Source of the DNA: Silene conica | Lineage: Eukaryota > Streptophyta > Magnoliopsida > Caryophyllales > Caryophyllaceae | Assembly: GCA_029255685.2 (NCBI GenBank) | Contig: CM055319.2 | Coordinates: 33,629,068 to 33,693,067 of the forward strand | DNA length: 64,000 nucleotides | Direction: 5' to 3' | Part shown: piece by piece, positions 12,638 to 23,934 of the stretch | How the letters are laid out: each line of letters opens with the position of its first letter | Position numbering within the stretch: position 1 is the first letter of the stretch | Notes under the pieces: generated by a model | What the model was told of the DNA's origin: nothing | The model's input: the letters and a program-made list of their open reading frames with translations, nothing else | The model's database searches: none | Made by a program: the position numbers and the translations under genes

Positions 12638-13965
12638 ACATATAAAGGACTAGCTAATCATAGGAAAAGAATCGAGTGCATATCTCAAGGAAGTTATTTA
12701 ATACCATTTCCATAACTCAATCGGTCTGAACAAGAACTTTACGGCAAATCAACAGAGAATTAGGCAGCTTGCAAGGATCACAACTAAATAACGACTCATT
12801 AAATTTTACATGGCCTACCATCTTGAAAACGTAACGCACATTCTGAACAGTAGAGGTGGGATTGCGCATAACAATAACCAAGTCTTAAATGCTTTCTTTT
12901 ACAGAAAGATGGGTCAAAACGGAGCTGTGCAGTAACAATCTATCCACGGTCAACTAAAAGATTTATTTCACTCAAATTATAACTCCTATAAAGAATACAT
13001 TTTAGATGACAACTCGTACAAACAGGGTAACATTCTGGTCTTTATTTAAAATTTTGGTTCCATTAAAAATTACTTCATATTATCATATTAAACACAATCA
13101 TTATTCCTCCAAAACATGTTGACATACCATCGAAATATAGAAATCACGTTGCATCATAATAACATTTATTCATTATTTCATTCTGTAGTAGTCATCTAAA
13201 ACACGGTAAAGGTTGCGTAACAGAAAAGTATATCATCTAAATGTCTGGATATTTATACATATATATACTAATATAACACACAACTATATGACACTCATGG
13301 CTTGGGACAGCACATTCCGCATATCACTAGACATGAATTACTATAACATTGAAATCTGATAGGTCATATCCAAATACCAAGCAATATATTGCAAAAGTCA
13401 CGTTAGTCATTTAATAACTAGATATCCTATAGACAATTCGAGACACCAAAAACACATGATCATATCACTCTAATTCAGTATACAATAGATATACACCCAT
13501 TCCTGAAAATTCCGATTCAATCATTTATATCAATCAGCGTTTCAATATCACTCGCATTCTTATTATGCATATCATCCTACTAGCCAAGCTTATATTCCAA
13601 ACTCGTATTTCAATTTTCATGTCCTCAATACTTAAAGTAATACATTTCTCAATCACTCTCCAATATCAAACTCATAGAATACAGTGCATCATTAACCATG
13701 TACACATCATTACTTACCTCATTCCGCCCCTGCAAAATTGTTAGCACAAGATAACTAGGTCACTATATAATCTACCCTACTCTTCAATTACTCTCATTGG
13801 GTTCCCGAGACAGAACAGAAAGGGCCCAGGTCTGGTTTGAGGGGGCCCCTAACTCATCCCGTTCCTTTTTGGGGCTCCTATCAGTTTCATCTCGGGGTTC
13901 ATTTTATCAGACTCTTCCTATGTTCATTTTTTTTTATTCATTTGGTTTAGGCCTGAGGATCGTTC

Positions 13966-13977
13966 GCTCTGATACCA
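13966..13977 (-). other. Primer-binding site of LARD1
   Basis: GCTCTGATACCA (reverse complement of the Met-tRNA primer site) lies three bases from the LTR start at 13981. Confidence 0.9.
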
Positions 13978-13980
13978 CTT

Positions 13981-16565
13981 TGTAACACCCCCATTTATTT
14001 AAGAGCCTTTAGCAAGACATTCTCAAATAAATAGGACTGTTACCATCCCGGAATATCCGAGGTAGTGAATAACAAGGTAAACAAACCAAAGGTAATTTAT
14101 ATAAATACTGATTAAATTTGAACTTGGTATTACAACAATTACGAGTCCCAAACTTGATAAAAAGAAAGTACAACTGACGATATCTAAATGTGATCTAACT
14201 CTAACTAGGTCCATGCCATGTCTCCCTCCATGCCCAAGCTCCTGGTCCATCTATCACTGACCTGTAAAATCTACTCCCCATTCCGGATCATCGTAGGTGT
14301 ACACGAATACACAGGGTCAACCGCGAGGTTGAGTAGAAAGATAAATAAGACAACAACATAAAATACTCCGCACCGATCCAACGCCAAATATACTCCGCAC
14401 CGATCCAACACAAAATAAACTCCGCACCGATCCAACGCCAAATAAACTCCGCACCGATCACAAGACCCAATATACTCCACACCATATCACAGACCCTTTA
14501 TCTCCGCACCAAACACAGACCCTTTATCTCCGCACCAATCACAGACCTTTTATCTCCGCACCTATCACATACCCTTTTGTTCACATCGTATTATATCACA
14601 AAATAATATGGATAACACTATATACGATTACATGGTATTATATCACAAACATGCGTAAAACAAATAAGAACAGTTTACACTTCATCATATACCAGTATTT
14701 CCCCTACCTCAACTGGCAGAAAGACAGTCAATAGCTCTGAAAGATGTTCCCCGCGGAAACCGTCACCTAAACATATAATATTTAATGATCAACAACCCAT
14801 ACTAAACCCTATACTTAAAATCGTAACAATGTCGAATATACTAACTTTCTAAAATTGGAAAGTTTCGCAAACTAGAACCTTTCCCGAAATAGCAATTTCT
14901 AAAAAAAAAAGCAACTTCCCGACTCATAAACAACCAATTACCGCCCTTCACAGATTAATGACATTAACATTGATACTAGTATTGACATGTACTAAAATAT
15001 TATAATAAAGCCTTGTTATAAATAATGATAAACATCATAATGCATACAATAATAATAAGAATGATAATCATGATCATAACAATAATAATGATCAAACAAA
15101 CAACTACCCACTAATGATCCAACAACAACACACAACCCACGGCATCCTACACAACACAACAACCAGCGACTTATGAACATAAACCACGACACCGACTGCG
15201 ACACTAACAGCCCCCAACGACCCACTCTTCTGTGCCTGCACCGTTACTGCCCCACCGTGGTTGCCACTAGTGCACCACGGCGAACCACTTGACACCACCC
15301 AGTGGCCCTGACTCGACTACACTGGCCCTCGATAGCCCCCGCAACAGCCGCAGCAACACCAGCAACCCATAGAACCCAACATCGTACAGACTTTAAAACA
15401 CGTGACTAAACCCCTGCCCAAACCCGTCATAAAACAGTATTGAACCGCTACCCACCACCGTGTTAACCACCCTTTGAACCACATGACTACCCCTTTATCC
15501 AAGTATCCCAACACGCCTAACAAACGTACCCAGAAACGAATTCGAAGCCATACCCCAATGCTACCTGCGTTTTACTCTGTTCTGATAAAAAAAGTCAAAA
15601 ACGTGTACTGACAGCGACATCTGACCCTTACTGGTGGTCCTCGGTGGTCAACTTACGACTCCACTAGGTTCAAAACGCAGCTACCAACATCATAGATCAA
15701 CATTATAGAGAAATCAGCAACTGCAACCACCATTACACAGATGAACTCAATGAATTAAAACGAAGGAGCAAACCAGGAAAAAGGAGATCGTGATGAGCGT
15801 ACTTACTTCACTGCTTAATCGAGCAACCCTAGAGACCTTAAACCACCATGCAAAACCCTTGATCTCAACCCTGGATGTGGCGGCAAAAGGTGTGTGTGAG
15901 TGGTTAGGTGTCGACTAGGTTAGATATAGGGTTTTGAGAGGATGATATTAGGCGGCAGGCAACCAGGTTTGCAAGAGTTTGTGTAAGTATTTTATTATGT
16001 CGATAATGGGCTGTAGGTGTTGTATACATTCTGAGGCCCAATGCCATGACTTACACGCGGTTTTACTACTAATTCGAATACTCGACCTCTCACTAACACC
16101 ATAAAAAAAATATAAAACATTTATTCGATAATTCAATTACCGAATACAATGTTCAAATACTTCATCCTTATATGCTAATTATAATTAAGTATAAACCTAC
16201 CATAAAAGAAAATGCTCAACAAATACTTATTGCCAATAAAATAACTAGCAAAACTTTACAATAGTATATAAATATACCTCATCTTGATAATAATATAAAA
16301 CAGTTACGACTTTAAATAAAATATAGAAATTAAGTGTAGACGAGAAATAAATATAATATAGGAAATATATTTAATTATAAATATATTATTAAAATTAAAG
16401 ATATACAAATAAAATGTCATTTTATGAAATACTCATCAAATATCAAAAGATTATGAAATATAAAATAATCGTAGGAATACGATTTATAAAATAACAACTG
16501 TTTACGTAAAAATATCTTATCAGGTTTGGCCGTCGTTAACCGAGACTAACATACGGGATATTACA
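13981..16565 (-). repeat. LARD1 LTR (5' LTR in element sense)
   Basis: A 2585-bp partner of 7730-10316 with the same tandem repeats at 14373-14585. The position equivalent to the T1 TATATAAG box reads as a degraded A/T block in both LARD1 LTRs (9680-9695 in the other copy). Confidence 0.93.
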
Positions 16566-16686
16566 GGTTCAGTTTCACAAATCGAAACCTACGTCCACTA
16601 TTCTCGATTAATAAAATTAGTACCTTCTCCGGATTACAATTTTATCAACCCTACTCGTCCAACTTTGATATTAGTTGTAACTCAAA

Positions 16687-16760
16687 CTAGATACCGTTAA
16701 ATACCTAGCTATGTCAAGTACCGTGAAATACTTGACTACAATGAGTACCGTTAAATACTC
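16687..16760 (-). repeat. Three covarying hairpins in the C1 LTR
   Basis: Counterparts of the S1 hairpins. 16687-16708 has arms CTAGATA/TACCTAG (one mismatch). 16713-16736 has perfect 8-bp arms GTCAAGTA/TACTTGAC around CCGTGAAA. 16743-16760 has arms GAGTA/TACTC around CCGTTAAA. The second stem differs from S1 on both arms at matching positions, so pairing is kept. Confidence 0.7.
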
Positions 16761-17929
16761 GAATCTATCTTAATTAAATAAGATGAAATCTTCAACAAAC
16801 TCTTGTGTTCAACGATCTTGAACGAATGAGAGTAATCTTCAAAGCTTGTAGTCTTTATTACGAGATTTGACAATGATTGGCACGGAAAACGAGATGCACG
16901 AAAGATAGCGTTCGGTTCTTTCTTTTGAGCGTGAGGCGTGTATTGTTGTAGTCTTGAACGTGTGATATAGTGTCCTTATATAGTAATTTAAATCTAGGTT
17001 GAATCATAGATAGTTTAGAAATATTACTTTATCTAGAATACTTACTCTAGGTAATATTTTAAAACTAATCTTATTTGATTTATGAAAGGACTTTTATAAG
17101 ATATTATTAAATTAAGACATAAGATTGTTTTATCAAAAAACTATTTGATTTAGGAAACAATTTATATCTTAAAATATAACATCCTACTTTAAATCAATTC
17201 ATAATTCTTGTCAAGATATAATAAAATATATCTTTAATCAAATCCTTGTTTGACTTTAAGTAAATTAAATAAACACATATTATTTATCTAATTAAACCAT
17301 GACGACAATGAAAACGTATTAGTAGTCGTGTAGGAAACGTGAGGCATGCTTCCTCGACACGTTTCCCAAAGAACGCTTCCCGAGATGTACGTTTTATAGG
17401 ACACGTTTTTCGAGACATATTTCTCGAAGCACGTTTTCCTAGGAGTTTAGATTTTGACAATAACGGTTAGAATAAAATTCTTAGTATATTAGAATAAATA
17501 ATTATCTCATAGGATAATTATTTTAATCCTTGTTAACCAAAGAATATTTTTATCCTAAAAACCGTTTTAAGATTACTAAATTAATATATGACAATATAAC
17601 AATAATACGCATATATTTTCACGCTTTTATTTATTCCATGCAAATCTCACTTCTTCAATAGTTATAGATACGACCTATAACTTAGGATCTCTTTGATTCC
17701 GCAATAAGACTTTTATCTTGTAAGTCTTCAAAAAGACTTGACACAAGCTTGATCTTTCTTCAATCTACGATTGAATCTATACTTTGCTAAACTACGATCT
17801 TTGCTCTATAATTAATTGTACACTTAAACGCACGATTACACGCATATGTATATAAAACATAATTATCTAGACTTGTCATTATTAAAACATAAAACAATAT
17901 ATTAAATATATAAAATATATTACTAAACA

Positions 17930-18069
17930 ATTAGTTTGGTTTTCGATTTGAGTATCGATCCGGATTTAGGTAAGGTGTTTCCGCCACCTTAACCCAGTTA
18001 TCATTGAGTTACACTCTGATATTCATTTATATTATGTTTTTCCTTTATTTTATAATCCGGGTTGTTACA
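17930..18069 (+). repeat. End of L2 5' LTR
   Basis: 140 bp ending GGGTTGTTACA, nearly identical to 40865-41004. The rest of this LTR lies beyond C1, left of the window. Confidence 0.9.
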
Positions 18070-18071
18070 GT

Positions 18072-18083
18072 TGGTATCAGAGC
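18072..18083 (+). other. Primer-binding site of L2
   Basis: TGGTATCAGAGC lies two bases after the LTR end. The leader 18084-18223 that follows shows no frame or other feature. Confidence 0.92.
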
Positions 18084-18681
18084 GAACACGCTCCCAACTC
18101 TCGCGTAGTTTATGACTAAAATAAAATCGACTTAGTAAATGAGTGAGAGTAAATGGGGTAGAAACAATTAAGGACTTGTTTTTTTACATCTTAATGTTTC
18201 ATATCGTTATTAATTATAGTACATGTATTGATGTGTGCATTTTATATAGACCTTTTAGGCCATATTAGCACACATTTTTGCGCTTATTCCGTAGTATTTT
18301 GCAACAAATATCCCCCGAATAGTCTACTTTGGTTTGTTTTGCTATTTTGCAGATATGAGCCGGAGAAGATCATAATCGAGCCAAAAACACGTCCTCATGC
18401 ATACATTTAGGAGAAGAGTTGAGTCGGAGCTTGTTACTACTGTTTTTAGATGCGCATAGGAGCAATAAAGTCTATCAAGCGAAGGAAGAACTTCAATTTG
18501 CAAGTGCCTACTTTGGAGAGCCATATATCGAGTTCTACAACAGATAATCAAGTTATTTCAATTGGAGATGAAATCTTATCCTCTTAGCTTTCCAACGCCA
18601 CCAAGAACGCTTGATTTGAGCGAGTAACGAAGAAATGGCGGCCATTTGAAGTTCAGTGCGCAGTGCAGGAAATATCCGCTG

Positions 18682-18742
18682 CTCGATCAAGAACATCATT
18701 TGTTCGATCGAGAAGTTATGGTTCCCAAAGTGCTCGATCGAG
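18682..18742 (+). repeat. CTCGATCGAG motifs 1-3 of S2
   Basis: Motifs start at 18682 (CTCGATCAAG), 18703 (TTCGATCGAG) and 18733 (CTCGATCGAG), spaced 21 and 30 bp. The array continues at 30835 after the Athila insertion. Confidence 0.95.
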
Positions 18743-19013
18743 AGGTTATTGATACGTGCCTATATTACGCATTTTATTTATACTTTCGGCACGTATTTAT
18801 TTGTATTTTCGTGACTTTTAGTTGCTATTTCTCCCGAAACGGTTTACTTTGGCATTTCTATGTTTTAAATGTAGGAATATGCGGAAGTGGGCAAAACCGA
18901 ACTTTAACCGTCCTCCGGAAGCTATTTTTTTAAGTGTTCACGCGAAGCAAGGATCCGGATTCTTAGCCAAGTGGTGCATACGAGCCAATTTAAAGCTGGA
19001 ACGTACAGGAATC

Positions 19014-19117
19014 GGTCGACCGACCTACCCAACAGGTCGACCGACCAGCGCGCAACTCCAGAAACTCTCGAGAACAGCACTATAGGTCGACCGACCTACT
19101 TAAGCGGTCGACCGACC
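19014..19117 (+). repeat. Two GGTCGACCGACC pairs, 21-bp spacing, Athila 5' LTR
   Basis: 12-bp motifs at 19014 and 19035, and at 19085 and 19106. Within each pair the motif starts are 21 bp apart with an unrelated 9-bp spacer. The last motif ends 62 bp before the TATA-like box. Confidence 0.97.
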
Positions 19118-19178
19118 TGGCGACTGATTCCGCGATTTTTAATTCGGCTTTTATTCTTGTAACCTTATAATTAGGAAT

Positions 19179-19188
19179 CTATTTAAGG
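19179..19188 (+). promoter_or_regulatory. Putative TATA box, Athila LTR
   Basis: CTATTTAAGG, conserved at 30005-30014 in the 3' LTR, lies just downstream of the paired modules. Confidence 0.5.
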
Positions 19189-20003
19189 ACCCCTAAACTT
19201 CAGAATTAGGTTAAGCAGTCCAGTTTAGAGAAAAACTCCATAGTTAGAGAGAAGATTTCCCAAGTTTTCATCTTTGTTCTTAGATTTCCAATTAAATTGT
19301 AAGTTTGATACAATTAATCTTTCCTTGTTAATTAACTTTGTTCTTCATCTTATTATTGTTATTCAATCCATGTTTCCTTCTTTATTATCATCTTCAATTA
19401 TGTTTATTTCTTTGATGTTCTTCAATTTTGTTAGTATAGTTTTGAGATTAAGAGTATGCATAGCTAATTCTTGTGATTAGGAATTAGGGGAACCATGACC
19501 AAGACCTGATTTTGATAGTTTTATGATTAAATTACCAATCCCCCATTGTTGTTGGTGAACTAATTCGTTAAGATTGAAATATTGTTAGGATTAGTTTAAC
19601 AACAACTTTGGGATTGCCCTATGAACGAAAGTTTATTGCTTTTCTAGGAACCCTAAGACCGTAAGGATTGTGTAGAATATTGACCTAAAGGTTTATTCTT
19701 TGTTCCTTGGGATTGTGTTATTTGGTTATTTTACCCTTTATTGACTTGCCCTAGCCATGGGGAACCGACGTTCCTAATCTCCTTTTCATCCTATTTTAGT
19801 TTGCTTGCTATTTTGCTATCTTAGTTATTAGTCCCAATCATAAATCAACCCCCCTTTTTTGGTTACTTTCAATAGACTTTAAATTCACAAACATAATTAA
19901 CCTTGTCTCTCTATGGTTCGACCCTTGACTTATCCTATCTAGTTTAAGCTGAGGTTTTTATAAATCTTATCTTTGGCACCCCTCAACGACGGGTGTCAAA
20001 TTT

Positions 20004-20021
20004 TGGCGTCGTTGCCGGGGA
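20004..20021 (+). other. Athila primer-binding site (Asp tRNA type)
   Basis: TGGCGTCGTTGCCGGGGA differs at one base from the complement of the plant Asp-tRNA 3' end. It starts five bases after the LTR. Confidence 0.85.
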
Positions 20022-20182
20022 GACGGTATAATTTTGTTTGTAAGTTTTTAGTTTATTTTCCTTGTCTTAAGGAACTCCGGTTCCTTAAGACCGTTACTTA
20101 CCTTTTCTTCTAGTATTGTTGTTTTGCATATTAGAAGACAGGTTTTTGAGAGGAAGGCTTGAGTACTCTCATTATTAGAGAT

Positions 20183-21667
20183 ATGGCTACTATCTATGAC
20201 CACATACAATCAAAGGTTCAGGATTTACCAAAGGGGTTCACTTTGCCTACTCCTACTACTGGTTCCTTTGAGCTCCACCCGAACTACATCATTCTGGTGG
20301 AGCGGAATCAATTTTCTGGTCTACCCAACGAGGATCCGTTGAGGCACGTTGAGACATTCACGGATTGCTGCTGTTCAATACATATTCCTGCCGGGGTGAC
20401 TCAGGATGAGGTAAAGGCAATGATGTTCCTATATTCATTGAAGGATGCTGCGAGAGATTGGTACCGTTACCTTGATAGGGTAGCTGAGAAGGTTACGGAT
20501 TGGGCTTCCTTGGCATTGACTTTCTATAAAAAGTACTTCCCTCTTGCGAAGGCCAATGACTTGAGAAGTCAAATCACTAACTTTCAACAAGGTCCGGATG
20601 AAGAATTTTGTGAAGCATGGGGTCGGTTCAAGAAATTGGTCCGTTCTATTCCTCACCATGGTTTTCCTCAATGATACTTGTGCAACCAATTTTACAACGC
20701 TCTCTACGATGATTATAAGGTAATTCTTGATGCGGCCGCCAATGGTAGGTTTCAAAATAATACCAACCATATGAAGGGTTGGAACACAATTGAAGACATG
20801 GCGGTGCATATGGCCGAATTTGGGAGTTCACGTGGGAATTCACGTAGGTTGAATGTGGAGATGGATAGAGTTCTAGCTTTTGAGACAACCGTTGAAGCCC
20901 GTTTTGAAAAGCTTGAGGCAACCCAGCTGAAGCTTGAAAGTGCGAACCTAGTTACTACGGTTGACAACACGGGTGAGACTGCGGAGTTGAGAGAGCTTTT
21001 TCATGCTCTAATGAAATAATTATTGGAAATGGAAAAGGCTCAAGTGGCTTCTTTGAAGACCTTTGAAAGCCAATTAGCAATCTTAGCTACTAATCAGATT
21101 GCTAGCTCTCTGGTCGGTTGTGAGAGTTCCATAGAGACATTAAATGCTATAAATCTTAGGAGTGGTCGTGCTTATGAAGGACCAACCCCAAAGGATGATC
21201 CTGCTGAAGTTCAGGACGAAGAAATTGATCCCGTGCACAGGCCAGGAGGTCGACCGACCTCTACAGCAGGTCGATCAACCGAGATACCTGACGTGAGATC
21301 AGTTTCTGGAAACCAGAAAATTTTCGATAATACAGCGTGTGGTCGACCGACCGCTGCACCAGGTCGACCGACCAGAGTTCATGAGCAGACTGCGATATCT
21401 ACTCCTGAATCGTTGGATCCTTCCCTCATTCAAGGCGTCACTGAGATTTTACAGCTGAAAAAGCCAAAGGTTGCTGATCCTATGGCTAATGTCACCGTTC
21501 CGTATCCCGAAAGATTGAAGAATTTAAAAGAGGATCGGAAATTTGGTAAGTTCTTGGAGATGGTGAAGAACCTAGAGGTAACCATCCCTTTCACTGATTT
21601 AATTACCCAGGTACCTTCTTATGCTAAATTTATGAAAGATATTTTAAGTCGTAAGAAGAAATTTTAG
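20183..21667 (+). pseudogene. Athila-like gag
   Basis: The frame begins at ATG 20183 (MATIYDH). The first 165 residues contain the retrotransposon gag block (GLPNEDPLRHVETF ... DAARDWYRYLD ... SLALTFYKKYFP), which forms the capsid core. The frame is kept to 22666 but is broken by stops at 20672-20674 (a Trp codon by context), 21017-21019 and 21665-21667. Residues encoded at 21248-21373 include two GRPT-x3-GRPT/GRST repeats that come from the GGTCGACCGACC modules. I see no zinc knuckle, which is usual for Athila gag. Confidence 0.9.
21248..21373 (+). repeat. Two GGTCGACCGACC pairs inside Athila gag
   Basis: Motif starts at 21248/21269 (second copy degraded) and 21341/21362. The spacing of 21 bp equals seven codons, so the frame is kept. 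Confidence 0.95.
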
Positions 21668-22666
21668 GATGAGGGTGCTATTGCTTTTGTGGAGGAATGT
21701 TATGTTCTTTCACAAAATAATATAGCACCTAAGCTAAAAGACCCAGGTAGTTTTTCTATCCCTTGTACTATAGGTAATCATGTTATAGGGAAAGCCCTTT
21801 GTGATCTAGGGGCCACTGTCAGTGTTATGCCTTATTCTGTTTGTGAAAGACTTAACATAGGTAGATCTAAGGTCACCAATATTACCTTACAGATGGCAGA
21901 TAGATCAACCCAAAGACCATTAGGGGTCTTGGAGGATGTCCAAGTTAGAGTGGGAAAGTTCTTTATTCCTATTGATTTCGTTGTTTTAGACATCGCTGAA
22001 GATAGTCAGATACCTATTATTTTAGGTAGACCCTTTTTACACACAGCTGGGGCTGTAATAGATGTCAAACGCGAGATCATTACTTTAGAGGTTGGAGATG
22101 ACACTATCGAGTTTAGTCTTGCCCATAAGGCAACTACTCTTACTGATGATACTTGTTGCTCCATTGATATTATAGACAGGAACGTTATCCGTAACTGGAG
22201 GGAATTCTTGACCAAGGATCCCTTAGATGATTTGACAGTTTTGGATAAGTGTGCAGGTAATCCAGCTGAGGATGCTGAAGAGCTGGATATGGTGGAAGGA
22301 GAGATAGAGGAATATGAGCTTACTGAGGAAGAAGGTGAGAGGCTCGTAAGCTTGGCCAATGCTAATCTGGTAAACATGTGTTATTCCATTAATACTGATT
22401 CTGTTCAGACCGTTGAAGTAAAGGTACCAGAGCGTAAGCCACTTCCTCCTAATCTTAAATATGTTTTCCTAGATGATACTGAGCAATATCCTGCAATTGT
22501 TAGTTCTAAACTTGACCCTAACCAACTTTCTGCCTTAATGACTGTTCTAAAAAAGAATAGGAAAGCTTTAGGTTATTCTTTGGATGACATTAAGGGCATC
22601 AGTCCTGATGTTTGCATGCATAGGATAGAGTTAGACGAAGGGCATAAGCCCTATAGACAGGGTTAA
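21668..22666 (+). pseudogene. Athila-like protease and RT N-terminal linker
   Basis: The frame continues from gag. An aspartic protease fold is visible: CDLGATVSVMPYS (the usual DxGA motif with Leu in the middle), a central QMADRSTQRPLG and the ILGRPFL flap-end motif. An acidic linker (EELDMVEGEIEEYEL) then leads to the start of the RT region (MHRIELDEGHKPYRQ). A TAA at 22664-22666 breaks the frame, which otherwise continues into RT. Confidence 0.88.
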
Positions 22667-23934
22667 CGTAAGTTGAATCCTAAGATGCAGGAGGTAGTTA
22701 TGGCTGAGGTAATGAAACTTCTTGATGCAGGTATTATCTATTCAGTTGGCAACTCCAAGTGGGTTAGCCCAGTTCAGGTGGTTCCTAAGAAAGGAGGAAC
22801 CACAGTGGTAAAAAATGATAAAAATGAATTAATACCCATTAATACCCACTAGAGTAGTGACTGGGTGGCGGATGTGCATTGATTATAGACAGTTAAATGC
22901 CGCCACCAAGAAAGACCATTTCCCCCCTCCCTTTTGTTGACCAAATGACTGAAATACTTGCTTCTAATAAATTCTTCTGTTTTCTAGATGGTTATTCAGG
23001 TTTTTTCCAGATTCCCATCCATCCTGATGATCAGAGTAAGACTACTTTTACATGCCCACAAGGTGTTTTTGCATACCGCAGAATGCCTTTTGGGTTATGT
23101 AATGCTCCTGCCACATTTCAAAGGTGTATGATGGGTATTTTTTCTGATTTTATAGAAAACATCATGGAGGTATTTATGGATGATTTTTCTGTTTATGGTA
23201 ATGCGTTTGATCAGTGCTTAGCTAATCTTGATAAAGTCTTACAGCGTTGCATTGATGTAAACCTTGTCTTAAACTGGGAAAAGTGTCAGTTTATGGTTAC
23301 TGAGGGGGTAGTGTTAGGGCATCTTATATCTGATAAGGGTATACATGTAGATAAAGCAAATGTGCAAGTGATTGAGCAATTACCTTGTCCTGTTAATGTT
23401 AAGAGGGTGAGAAGTTTCTTAGGACATGCAGGTTTTTACCGGCGTTTCATTAAGGACTTTTCTAAGATTGCTAAACCACTTACACAGTTTCTCCTTAGGG
23501 ATGTTGTCTTTGAGTTTACTGATGAGTGCCTTTCAGCTTTTAACAGGTTGAAGGAGGCTTTGATCTCAGCACCAATCATTCAGCCACAAGATTGGGATCT
23601 CCCATTTGAGATCATGTGTGATGCTAGTGACTATGCTGTAGGTGTTGTGCTAGGTCAAAGGAAGAACATGGCTCTTAATGCTATATACTATGCGAGCCGT
23701 ACCCTAGATGAGACTCAAGTCAACTACTTCACCACTAAGAAGGAGATGCTAGCTGTGATATTTGCCTTAGAGAAATTACGGTCATATTTGGTAGGTAATA
23801 AGGTAATTGTTTACACTGACCATGCAGCTTTGAAAGGTCTCTTCCAGAAGAAAGATTCAAAGCCAAGGCTTTTAAGGTGGATACTCCTTCTCCAAGAGTT
23901 TGACATTGAGATTAGGGACAAGAAAGGCGCATAA
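22667..23934 (+). pseudogene. Athila-like reverse transcriptase and RNase H
   Basis: RT continues from 22667 in the protease frame until a short duplication around 22830-22850 (AATACCCATT repeated) and a second indel near 22910 shift it. The main block from 22897 holds [15 protein letters not shown], the [14 protein letters not shown] motif and the catalytic MDDFSVYG (FMDD form). RNase H follows with [30 protein letters not shown] and [10 protein letters not shown], so its acidic residues are present. A TAA at 23932-23934 separates it from integrase, in the same frame. Confidence 0.92.

Larger units (their letters stand above)
10317..13980 (-). other. LARD1 interior, non-coding
   Basis: The 3.66-kb interior is A/C-rich on the plus strand (G/T-rich in element sense) with dense stops in all frames. 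I see no gag, protease, RT or integrase motif. It holds the PPT at the left end, the primer site at the right end, a long TA microsatellite and a poly-T run. 10320-10345 and 10495-10515 both resemble the 'cttcgtcccgaagttc' PPT-upstream block, so that block is partly repeated. Confidence 0.75.
7730..16565 (-). mobile_element. LARD1: large non-coding LTR retrotransposon, 8836 bp
   Basis: Two near-identical LTRs (7730-10316 and 13981-16565) enclose a 3664-bp interior with no recognisable coding sequence. The TSD GGTTC is perfect (7725-7729 and 16566-16570). The primer-binding site (reverse complement, 13966-13977) adjoins the right LTR and the polypurine tract (reverse complement, 10317-10334) adjoins the left one, so the element lies on the minus strand. 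The LTRs differ at roughly 1% of positions by eye, so insertion was recent. Its PPT context, LTR start and promoter region resemble those of T1 (60330-60830), making T1-like chromoviruses the likely source of enzymes. Confidence 0.92.
990..17929 (-). mobile_element. C1: SIRE/Maximus-like Ty1/copia element, 5' part, with four nested insertions
   Basis: Element-sense order from right to left: 5' LTR (7570-17929, split by LARD1), primer-binding site (7556-7567), gag (7502 down to 2696, split by a hAT element and by S1), protease and integrase (2687-990). Reverse transcriptase, RNase H and the 3' LTR lie beyond the LTR inserted at 989. The lineage is inferred from the long gag with coiled coil and two zinc knuckles, the WYLDSGCSRHMTG protease motif and the integrase end (RPILKKTPYELLRGRKPN). 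The right flank ATTAG (17930-17934) is the expected TSD copy, because the intact L2 LTR at 40864 reads ATTAG there. C1 inserted into the L2 5' LTR. Confidence 0.85.
7570..17929 (-). repeat. 5' LTR of C1, split by LARD1
   Basis: Two blocks (7570-7729 and 16571-17929, about 1.52 kb together) form one LTR homologous to S1. The break is the LARD1 insertion with TSD GGTTC. Its TATA-like box on the minus strand is CTATATAAGG near 16973-16983. Confidence 0.9.
18750..19998 (+). repeat. Athila-like 5' LTR
   Basis: 1249 bp, TGATACGTGCC ... ACGGGTGTCA. It carries two paired GGTCGACCGACC modules followed by a TATA-like box. The remainder (19190-19998) is T-rich leader with no coding feature. Confidence 0.96.
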
